Shown in pieces: positions 55,461-64,000 of a stretch of DNA of 64,000 bases. Under the pieces are notes generated by a model. The model ran no database searches, was not told where the DNA came from, and saw only the letters and a list, made by a program, of their open reading frames with translations. The position numbers and the translations under genes are program-made. The first letter of the stretch is position 1, and every line of letters begins with the position of its first letter. The stretch covers positions 2,976,001-3,040,000 of the forward strand of contig JAOVFP010000013.1 of assembly GCA_025738555.1 (NCBI GenBank), given 5' to 3'. Source of the stretch: Cyathus striatus (taxonomy: Eukaryota > Basidiomycota > Agaricomycetes > Agaricales > Nidulariaceae).

Positions 55461-56209
55461 ATGATTATCTCACGCGCTTCATTGTCACGCGCATTCTCTT
55501 ATAAGGCCTTTTCCCAATCCATCTGGCCCACAAGTACTTACTATCGACAGACAAGAACGATGTCATCAATTAACAAGTCGGACCAGGAGTGGAGGGCCGT
55601 TCTTTCTTCAGAACAGGTTTGCGCTTCTCAATAATTTATTGTGCATTTTTGTCCCTTCGTGTGGGCTAAACCACCTACTTTCAGTTTAAGATCTTGCGTC
55701 AGAAGGGTACTGAACCCGCCGGAACTGGAAAATATGATAAACATTTCCAAGAAGGCGTGTATACCTGCGCCGGCTGTGGTAGTCCTCTGTATAAGAGTAC
55801 TACAAAGTTTAATGTTAGTATAGTGGCTGATACGTCCCCATGTCTAAAGCTAAAATTGTTTTCGCAGAGTGGATGTGGGTGGCCAGCCTTCTTTGACGGT
55901 TCGTACTTAGCATTTCCTCACCGACGAAATATTCTTATTGCACATCTTAACTCTATAGCGATCCCTGGTGCCGTAACCAGACATGAAGACAAGACGCATG
56001 GCATGATTAGGACAGAGATCACTTGTACCGCCTGCAACGGTCATCTGGGTCACGTATTCAAGGGCGAAGGTTTTAACACCCCCAGTACGTTTCACTCCCT
56101 ACATATGTAGGAATAATTTAAGCGCGTTATTGATGGTGATACTGTAGCCGACGAACGGCATTGTGTAAATTCAATTTCACTGACATTCAAGGACGACAAG
56201 CCAGAGTAA
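55461..56209 (+). CDS. MXR2: Methionine-R-sulfoxide reductase B (5 exons, 167 aa)
   Basis: Exons 55461-55616, 55685-55813, 55868-55898, 55959-56084, 56148-56209. MsrB reduces methionine-R-sulfoxide in proteins using thioredoxin. Zinc-binding pairs CAGCG and CTACNG, the SGCGWPAFFD motif and the catalytic cysteine in RHCVNSISLTF are all present. The first 33 residues are Arg/Ser/Tyr-rich without acids (MIISRASLSRAFSYKAF), a typical mitochondrial presequence. An in-frame ATG at 55560 (MSSINKSDQEWR) would give a cytosolic form of 134 residues. Leaky scanning could thus supply both compartments from one gene. Confidence 0.93.
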
Positions 56210-56566
56210 ACTGCGATTGCTCCATGTCTTCTGTTATCAGTGAGTAAATATCAAAAAATTGCACGGATTTTCGATACCGATGTGACTACTTAGTGAATGG
56301 AACGGTCATGGAAAATAACCGGAAGCGGTGAAAACTGTAGGAAAGTAATCACTCATCAGATATCGGTCTTAGGGCTGTCTATGATATGATCATTGATGTA
56401 TAGCTTCTCATTATCCGCCACCCAGTGCAATCGGCTGAATCAGACTTCAGCAGCATCTAGGGTAAGGGTATTATAAAATTGAGCAAATCCAAAACATGAC
56501 ATAGCGTAAAAGGGGGGGAATTGGAGCGGTAGTGAATGCCGTTTACATCGGATTCAATGAAAGCTA
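56210..56566. other. Intergenic (convergent)
   Basis: 3' flanks of the reductase and tropomyosin genes. No coding signal seen. Confidence 0.5.
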
Positions 56567-57221
56567 TTAGATGTCTGCCATGCTCTTCTCCAATTCGTCC
56601 AACTCTTGTTGAGCCTTGCGTTGTTTCGCTTCTGCTTCCTATGATTAAAAGAGTTGAGCTATGGTTACGTTATTGTAAGAATAAAGGATGAAAAACGAAC
56701 TTCGTATTTCTTCTCCCAGGCATCGCGCTCTTGCTCGAGTCGCTGAACTTGACGCTCGAAGTGCTCTGCCTTAACATCTACCTGCCTCAATCTAAAAAAA
56801 AATCCGTGAACTGATACAAACAGAGGTGTTTCAAAGACTCACTTCTCGACGGTGTCCTTAACATTCTTTTCCGCAGCGTCTAACTCCTCCTCCAAAAGCT
56901 GAACCTTCCTTACCAGTCCTTCAGAATTCATCTTAGAGCTTTCACCTTCCATTGCTGCCTGTTTGGTTTCATTGATCTTGCTTTCAGCCTTCTCGAGGTC
57001 CGCCTCTACAAGCCCTAGACGGTGTTGGAGAGAGATTATTTCTTGGTCTTTCTCAAGATTTAATTGTTCGAGCTTCTTGTTCTTTGCCTCAGCTTCTTCT
57101 GCACGCGTAATTGCAGCCTCCGCTTCGAAGCGGAGCTGGTTCATTTTCTACTTGGATAGTTAGGAGATCCAGATATTGTACGCAGCCAAAGATGACGAAC
57201 TTCTCTGATTCTGTCGGCCAT
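56567..57221 (-). CDS. TPM1: Tropomyosin (4 exons, 162 aa)
   Basis: Exons 57221-57201, 57147-56843, 56791-56701, 56638-56567. A continuous heptad coiled coil from MNQLRFEAEAAITRAEEAE to ELDELEKSMADI with no other domain; length 162 equals the yeast tropomyosins (about 161-199). Tropomyosin polymerises along formin-built actin cables and stabilises them for polarised growth and cytokinesis. The first exon codes just seven residues (MADRIRE), as is usual for fungal tropomyosin genes. Start context CAT at 57219-57221 is the only ATG that joins in phase. Confidence 0.93.
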
Positions 57222-57621
57222 TATGAATATGAACAGGATATAATGAACTAAGTATTCAAGGTGTTGGTAAAAGGATGGATGATATGAGATGATTGAAGAT
57301 GTGTTTGCAAGGTCGTTGTAAGTAAATGAGGTGTTGCATTCGCCCCTTTCGGAGATTTCACGATTATTGCACGTGCTAACATTTGTAACTGTCATTTATT
57401 TACATAATTAATTGAATTACATAACAACAACTCGCCGGCGCTTAGCGCATAATTAACTTCAAGTACGCGGTACTTACGCACATTTCAACCGCGTAAATAT
57501 TTATCTAGATATCAAGCAAGTGCATCAAACAGCGGAGAGTGTTGATAGGGATATATAAATTTTAGAAACATTCCAGTGAGTAAACCAACCAATTGTTTAT
57601 TAATTTGTTCAGACACCAACG

Positions 57622-58089
57622 CTAAATCTCGAGGGAAGCTAGATCTTCCAAGAGCTTCTTCTCTTGTTTACGCGACTCCTGGTGGACAATCAGTCAGTGG
57701 ATCGTAAAGGTATCCCAGGCAACAAACATTATATCTCTCTTGCAGCTGATCGGTTTCATATTCGAGATGTTCAACCTTGGGACCGAGCCGTGCTGCTTTC
57801 TCTTCAAGGACACGGAGTCTGATTCATGGTTGACATCACCATCAGTGATATGTGACGTGCACCAGCGTTAGAAGGCATACTTGGCTTGACTTTCCTTCAA
57901 CCTTTTCTGTGTCGCTTCCCATTGTTTCGCGAGAGTCATGAAGCTGCGCGAGTATTCTAGTCGTTGTTGAAGCTTGAGGGCTTCATCGGTTTTCTCCTTC
58001 AGCAGTCGTTTATTTTCCTCGATTTTCTTTTCCGCCTCTTGTGCGCGGATGATAGATGTGTCGCGCTTCTCGCGTAGAGAGGCTACCAG
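57622..58089 (-). CDS. Tropomyosin-like tandem paralogue, 5' end unresolved (at least 3 exons)
   Basis: Exons 58089-57881, 57818-57728, 57678-57622 encode at least 118 residues of coiled coil (LVASLREKRDTSIIRAQEAE to LLEDLASLEI). The middle exon is 91 nt, the same length and phase as the third exon of the neighbouring tropomyosin, and the exon joins fall at equivalent places (AK|LR versus EK|LR). The first visible exon is 96 nt shorter than its counterpart. The frame upstream of 58089 closes at the TAG that serves as acceptor. A small 5' exon with the ATG is therefore expected but no convincing one was found, so this may be an active diverged copy or a 5'-decapitated pseudogene. Confidence 0.6.
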
Positions 58090-58571
58090 CTAAGTAGAAC
58101 CATTGTGGCAGATATGCAATACTGTTCAGAAATAATGGAAGCCTGCCTGCTGTGCACGATTCATTAAGTATAATGTACGCGTCAGATAGATATCTGTAGG
58201 AGATGATGATGGTAGTTATTCGGAAAGATGACTGACCTGTACTTAGTTGGAGAAGGGCATAAGTCACGGTGGCAAGTCGTGAAGATGGGGGAACATAGCC
58301 CGATATATCAAGGAATGATCGTGGGAACGGACATAGATGAAAATAAATGATTTCGTTTTTGCAGATAAGTATTCGAGTAATCGATACTGCTTGGATCACG
58401 ATCACCTGTTTATTGCATTTACTACTTAGTACTTAGTACTTAACGTTTAACGTTTAATCACTGCGTCTCTCTCCTCTCCACTATTCTCGTCGACCACCAA
58501 CTGTTCTTTCGTTACCTATTCCAACTCTTCTTCAGTCCAACTCTTCTTCAGCTCTTAATACCGACTCTTTC

Positions 58572-60648
58572 ATGGCTGCTCCAGTTCCACAGGAAGGTTT
58601 ATATATTCTGCTATCATTCTTAAAGCCACTTAACAGTTCCCCTTGTCTTGTCTTCCCAGAACTTCCAATCCTCGAGGCTGTGATAAAGTGCGTTTCATTG
58701 GCCCGCACACCGAACCGGAGATCATGTATTCTCAACGTTATCACTTCCATCTTCCCCATTCAGTATCAGAAATAGACTTACTGCCCTCAAGAAAGACCGC
58801 GGTGAATATATAAAGGCGTCAGATGTCAACCAGTTATATCAAGCCGTTGTCAAACAAGGTCCGCTTACTGGGTTACTATTGCCTGGGTGTTTGCAGAACT
58901 CATTTTCGATGCCGATATTAAGTCACGAAGCTTAACGATATTCGAGACGACAAGACGGCCTATAACAACAGGCTTGACACCACTCTCGCTGATGTTTTTA
59001 GCCTTCTTTCACTTTTCTATCTCACTATTGGAAAGACCAAGGATACCCCGGCGACATACTGTCAGATCGCTTCCATGAGGGTGAGTCCGTACGCGCGTTC
59101 CAAAAATTTCACTTAAGACATCATCCAAATATCATTCTCATTATAATAAACGTATAGCAAATCCTTAATCACATGAATGAATCAGCTGTCTACAACGAAA
59201 CAGATCTCGCCCCCTTTCATAAACGATTAACGGAACTTCGGCAAATCATCCAACAGGATGCGGAAAGTGGAAGGCATCCCAAAGCTTTAGTAAAGCTATT
59301 AGATCGACAGCTCAATGAGTGCGGTCCGTTCGTACTATCTCTGTGTGTTAGATACCGAAAGTGACATTATATCACAGATGCAATTGTCAAGCAACTTCAA
59401 GATTCACTTTCGGTGCTCTCTCCCGAACTCATTCCAATACATCAACGGCTGGTTACTATTCGGCGACAGCTTGTGGCACTGGCCGCCAAAGAAGGTTCTC
59501 ACAAGGCAGAATTAAAACCTCTGCTCGAAGAACTCCGAAAAATCGATTCGTTGAGTATATCTCCCGTTCAATTCCAAGTCTGTTTCCATTGTTTACCCAG
59601 GTTCTCTTTCTTATAACAACTACTGACTTAATGATATCTATACATATACATGCTTACTCCGCTTTTGACTCTGTAACAACCCAATCGACATTATTTGAAT
59701 TGCAGCACTCGTGTGGACGGCAAATTTCTCGGACCTGGAGGCGTTGTTCCTGCATCGCAAGCTATTTGTTCGTCCCTACTTGAAGAATGCTTTGAGATAG
59801 CACAGGAAATCAAGGCTCATGAAGATTCAAAGAATGTTGCGTCATCGTTGAAACCAATATATGACCGTCTAACTGAAATTCGTGCCGAGTTGGAGAGTCT
59901 GGTCCTTACCCATCGATGGAGTCTCCGTGAGACGGATCTTTGGAATTATTCTCTTAGTCTACAGGAAATCGACAGGATGCGGGTTGACGGAAAGTTTGTT
60001 GACTCTGAAGGGAATAGGCCGTCGGGACAATATGTATGTCTGAGCAGCTGTGTGAAGATCCTGCACTGACTTACCATGTGAAGGTGTTGCTCTATCTTTT
60101 GCGGCGATGCTACGGACTCATCTACAGGTTATTATCCTCAAGTGAACCAGTATCAGAAGAACTTATGCCAATAGTAAGTAGGGTGTAAGAATCTCGAGGC
60201 GCTTGGAAAATAATGTCCTTCTATAGGCAAATAAGCTTTCCACAATCAAGAAATGTTTGAACGAGGTTCTTAAATATGGTGGTCCATTTAATCCCAGGGA
60301 TTTATATCCTGTCAGCATATACTGTTTATAGTTCAGCATTGCGACTCACATCTGTTGTAGTATCAACTTGCCCTTTTCCAGATCGACTCGATGCGCAAGG
60401 ATGGCAGGTTCGTTGGCGTGGACGGTTCGGTACCGGAAGGTCAAGGGATTATAATGGCACATCTGAATGAATGCCATGAACTGGTGGAGATGGTAAGCCT
60501 ATTCGCTATTTATTATTATGTCTGTTAAATTAATGCGAGTTTCCAGCTTAAGGAATCTATGGATGAGGGAGAAACCGAGGAAGATGAAGACGATTACGAC
60601 TATGGCACCACCGAGTCTGAGTCTGAATCTGAATCAGATGCTCACTAA
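58572..60648 (+). CDS. UPF0662 / DUF2408 family protein (11 exons, 457 aa)
   Basis: Exons 58572-58596, 58660-58687, 58770-58858, 58923-59080, 59158-59323, 59378-59549, 59706-60033, 60084-60173, 60227-60310, 60361-60492, 60547-60648. Helical protein with the DUF2408 repeats: VFSLLSLFYLTIGKTKDT, LAPFHKRLTELRQIIQQD, LIPIHQRLVTIRRQLVALA and LKPIYDRLTEIRAELESL. It also has the paired motifs MRVDGKFVDSEGNRPSGQY and MRKDGRFVGVDGSVPEGQ, and the C terminus is acidic and Ser/Glu-rich. The family is conserved in fungi, cytoplasmic in fission yeast and without assigned function. Exons 1 and 2 are only 25 and 28 nt; one intron (59550-59705, 156 nt) is far longer than the rest. Confidence 0.85.
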
Positions 60649-60961
60649 TACTGGGATTGCATGATGGATATTATTTGTATTTCTTCTCAGATTCTCTTTA
60701 TTTCTCATGGACAAGTTACGCAGATGAAGTTGTATAAACAGTCATTCGTTGTACTGCAGTTGCATGCTTCCTTTTGGTTTCTTCTCTTTACATTGTACAA
60801 TATGGTTGCATTACAATAATATAAATTTTCACGTTTGCACAATTGCTGTGCCGCGTATACGTAGTGTCCGTGATTTATCCAAAACATACGGCTGATAAAC
60901 GAGAAGGGTCGAACGCCTATTAATAGCTGATTAATAGTCAAAAGTTCTTCTCAAGGCAATC
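60649..60961. other. Intergenic (convergent)
   Basis: 3' flanks of the DUF2408 gene and the chloride channel gene. A minus-strand frame at 60705-60941 has no support. Confidence 0.5.
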
Positions 60962-63900
60962 TCAATGTCCCTCTTTCAACCCACCGGTATGGGGGAAATG
61001 GCGCGTTAGAAGTCCAACGATGTCGCTCTTGGTCACTATTCCAGTCAATTCCCCCTCTCGAGTGAATATGATTTGGCGAAGATTCTACCGCTTATTTAAT
61101 GAAGTATGCAGTAAAGGGGAGATGGAGCACACCAGTTTTTGAAACATATTCACCACTAGCTCTTGAGGTACCTCCTTTCTAAGCTGAAGAACAGCATCTT
61201 CTAGCGTTCTTGATAAGTCTATCTTCTCTTCCCAAGGAAGCATCGACTGTTCCAGAGAGAATGAACACTTCTTAAGCCGCTCAGCCCGTGCATCTTCCGT
61301 CAACAAGTGTTCTATATCATGGTCAATATGGTAGCCATAATACGAGACAGCGAATAACCTATTTCTAACTGCAACTTCTCGCGGGTCGCATAACCTACGA
61401 ACTGATTTCCACGGACGACAGGGAAGCCATGATAATGGCATTCATTTAATATATTATCTATTTGATACATAATCAACTGGACTTTACGGGTGGAGTAAGC
61501 TGAACTCACCCAAGCCATTGATTGTTGTAACTTCATCGTCGATGACAACTAGCTGTAAGCGTGGTCTCATCAGATTTGCACCTGTTTCTCCTTTGTCATG
61601 ATAATCGACAGGAGGAAGCCAAGGATAATTTCGCATTGCAATCCAGACAGAATATATCCCGTCTTTGCCCAGAGCATCCCCAACCCATTTAGATGTCATA
61701 ACGCATATCATAATGGGCAACACATGAGACAATGCGCCGGTAAGTTCAAACAAAATAACGACCAAAGAGACTAGTCACAGATTAGTTAATGTACTACAAC
61801 ATGCAGATAAATGTCTCACTTGTCATACGTGTGACACCCCCAAGCATAGCTGATGCACCTATGACAGCATAGAATCCCGGGGATATACAGCGTACGGATG
61901 GGTCTGGTGGACATGAAAGAAATATCCATGCAGTGGGATACGCTCGATACAATGCTTGACTAGTATTGGTCACAGTCGGCGGAAAGAGAGAGAAAAAGAA
62001 AGGATTTACTTACGTGAGAAGCCCTACAGCACGACCAAGGCATGCACCAATGGTGATGGTTGGAAGGAAGATACCTGCAGGAACCTATCTATAGTTCAGA
62101 ATAAAAAAATGATGAAGGTAGAAGAGGCCTTGCCATCATCCCGAATGTATACGCAGTGAGGAAGAATTTAACAGCAGCGGTCAAAATAAGAAGGAAAACA
62201 TTTTGAGTTAGGGCGGTTGGACTTCAGCTATTCAGTACGCATGTTTTCTTTTACGAGCTAGTATCACCTACTTGCATAGTCCATGGTAGTCGCCTTTATT
62301 CGGATCACATTCTTGAAAAAGATTAGCCACCAATTCAGATGACTGGACGCTGAACAAGAATCAGAGACACAGAACATGAACATTGGATAAGCAGTACATT
62401 ACCGTGTGAAGACCACCTATTAACGAGGTTAGGAACGAGAAAAAGATATTGTGAACTTTCTCCTACTAGATAACTAATAGCCGCCGTAAACGCACTGAAA
62501 GAAACAACCTCCAGTACTGGCCATCCCGTCAAAACGCTGTTGCGACGGTATAATGCAATTTCGACATTGAGTTTGATCAAAAACGATCCTAACACCCCCT
62601 GCTTTGTGTAAGTAGTTGATATAGTACCGCAGACAAGAATATTATTTACTCCAATCACTCCTAGTGTTATCCATGGTATCTAAACTGCACATCAGAAATG
62701 CTGCATGCAATAATGAGCGATTGTATTACCAATTCGAATGCTCGCCAAGTGTCATCGACGAATGTAACCTGGAACAATACCAACTTTGCGGTGCCAAATG
62801 GATCGATCCATTGGAGGGATACTGCAGCAACAGCTGATGCTACAAATCCTCTCCACATGACATCAGATTCATTCGAAAAAGTATCCAACTCTGTTGTGAA
62901 GATTTGTTAGACAATACTTCAGATTAACCTTGAATATCTGACCCTCGAGTCCAAACAAAACGCCTCCAAGGGGACTGCCGAAGGCCACAGAGACACCTGC
63001 AGCTGCAGCTGCAGCTAATAATTTACGTTTCTGGGCTATAGAAATATCAGAGATGTAACAAACAAGAAAATTGTCCGGGATTACCCTCGTTGTTTGCAAA
63101 GCCTTTGAATAAGTAAGTCATAAGAAAATATGCCATACAGCATGCCACGTGCACGAGCGGCCCCTTCGGCAGGTTAGTATTAGAGAATAGAAAATATCGC
63201 GGCGCCACACACTTCTTTCCCCAAAGATAAACCCGAGGCGACAGCAAGAGCCAAGCCAAGGGCTTTGATAAATAATGTCCAAGGGGACAGAAACGCGTCG
63301 AAGACATATCCTCCAAGAATCTGGGTGCTAAGAAGTTACACGTATAGCAGGGCTCGCTGTGAATAGGAAACATACTGCTTTGATTTCCGGAACTTGTTCG
63401 TGATAATATAGTCAGTTGTCGAAGTAAAAGCAGGAGATGACACTCACTTCCGGTATGGAATGCACTTCATTGTAATTTTAGTGGCGCGAACGTAATATCA
63501 CGCATACATGGGACTTACTACGGTGCGTAACTCACAACCAGAATCGCTGCACTTCCTGCGAAGCATACCTAAAGTAACGTTCATCACAAATGGCTAGCAT
63601 AGAGAGAAGTTTCCTTACGGCCAGGGCAACATAGATAAATGCCTGTAATAAGGATCCTCCAAATATGGACCGTATATGAAAGTATTCACTCCATGTCTGC
63701 CATTCCCTACAGACTTCCCCGGCTAAGGACAATGTGATTAGCATCAAGGCAATATGATATTCGGTGAAGGTGTCGTACGGTCAAGCCCACTGCAGCAAGC
63801 CACTTCGTTATAGAAGAAGCCATATGAACAGCGACCTTCACGAATGTCACTCAACCTGTATACATGTTTCTTAATACGTGCCAAGTACACTAGAAGTAAT

Positions 63901-64000
63901 AATGCACGCACCACCTAACCAACACGTCAAGCCATGCTCCCGCTATTCCAATACCCATGCCTGTCATAATAACCACAAACCACATGCGCGCTGCTTCCAG
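60962..64000 (-). CDS. CLC-family chloride channel/antiporter with CBS domains, 5' partial (21 exons visible, 668+ aa)
   Basis: Visible exons from the window edge: 64000-63915, 63855-63779, 63722-63619, 63568-63519, 63464-63448, 63392-63376, 63320-63213, 63163-63085, 63035-62943, 62890-62730, 62679-62650, 62598-62467, 62416-62403, 62349-62272, 62221-62134, 62084-62014, 61959-61820, 61770-61510, 61457-61359, 61311-61133, 61084-60962. CLC marks: FHTGIPEIKA (the selectivity loop, usually GSGIP), [14 protein letters not shown] (gating Glu), [13 protein letters not shown] and [19 protein letters not shown]. Two CBS domains follow ([38 protein letters not shown]). Such proteins move chloride in Golgi/endosomal or plasma membranes. 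The intron between 62133 and 62085 seems to be GC-AG. The start codon lies beyond 64000. Confidence 0.92.

Noticed and set aside
62994..63016. GCTGCA microsatellite as a repeat element
   Set aside because: It encodes the alanine run AAAAAA of the conserved CLC helix (NEAxKR...[12 protein letters not shown]), so it is coding constraint rather than a repeat feature.

Overview
The window is nuclear DNA of a filamentous basidiomycete, most likely an agaricomycete. Nearly every gene is cut by short spliceosomal introns (usually 45-65 nt), the genes are tightly packed on both strands, and several products have the basidiomycete form of their family. Examples are a STE50/Ubc2 adaptor with C-terminal SH3 domains, a KEI1 subunit of inositolphosphorylceramide synthase and an AA9 lytic polysaccharide monooxygenase (LPMO) of the kind used in plant-litter decay. 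No rRNA, tRNA, CRISPR or prokaryotic operon was found. Species cannot be told from this sequence. All exon joins below were placed by hand from splice signals, reading phase and family similarity; phases close in every complete model except where a frameshift is stated.

Layout. 0.8-7.7 kb: a Ser/Pro-rich protein, a seven-exon protein of unknown function and an F-box/LRR protein. 8.4-12.8 kb: mitochondrial phosphate carrier (with a one-base frameshift), RIB3 of riboflavin synthesis and a phosphatidylserine decarboxylase-family enzyme. 13.1-19 kb: the 14-exon RING subunit of the Golgi Dsc/Tul1 ubiquitin ligase, kinetochore subunit NNF1, a possible small gene and a conserved protein of unknown function. 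20-31.4 kb: LEO1 (Paf1 complex), an ataxin-10 homologue, VMA12, a Nudix CoA diphosphatase, an UNC93-like membrane protein and a BRAP2/ETP1-type RING protein. 31.8-38 kb: a 1071-residue protein with clathrin-adaptor-like motifs and the STE50 adaptor.

38.4-39.9 kb is the only obviously repetitive stretch: a fold-back element of 175 bp nested inside a larger terminal-inverted-repeat element. 39.9-48 kb: a PPPDE-thioredoxin-PUL fusion, a J-domain protein, UMP/CMP kinase and the WD40 ribosome-assembly factor IPI3. 48-57.3 kb: an AA9 LPMO, a TMEM14 protein, a PQ-loop protein, KEI1, an eIF4E-family protein, methionine-R-sulfoxide reductase and tropomyosin. 57.6-64 kb: a diverged tropomyosin-like tandem copy, a DUF2408 protein and a CLC chloride channel whose 5' end lies beyond the window.

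The genes are mostly independent housekeeping genes rather than a cluster. Many neighbours are divergent pairs sharing a few hundred bases of promoter (for example J-domain/URA6, KEI1/eIF4E, UNC93/BRAP2), and some are tightly convergent (VMA12 and the Nudix gene have stop codons 6 bp apart). I found no strong case for a wholly new system. The best leads are the nested fold-back element, the tropomyosin tandem copy, the putative coat-adaptor protein with a recent in-frame duplication, and the unusual splicing: four candidate GC-AG introns, 34-40 nt introns and 12-17 nt exons.
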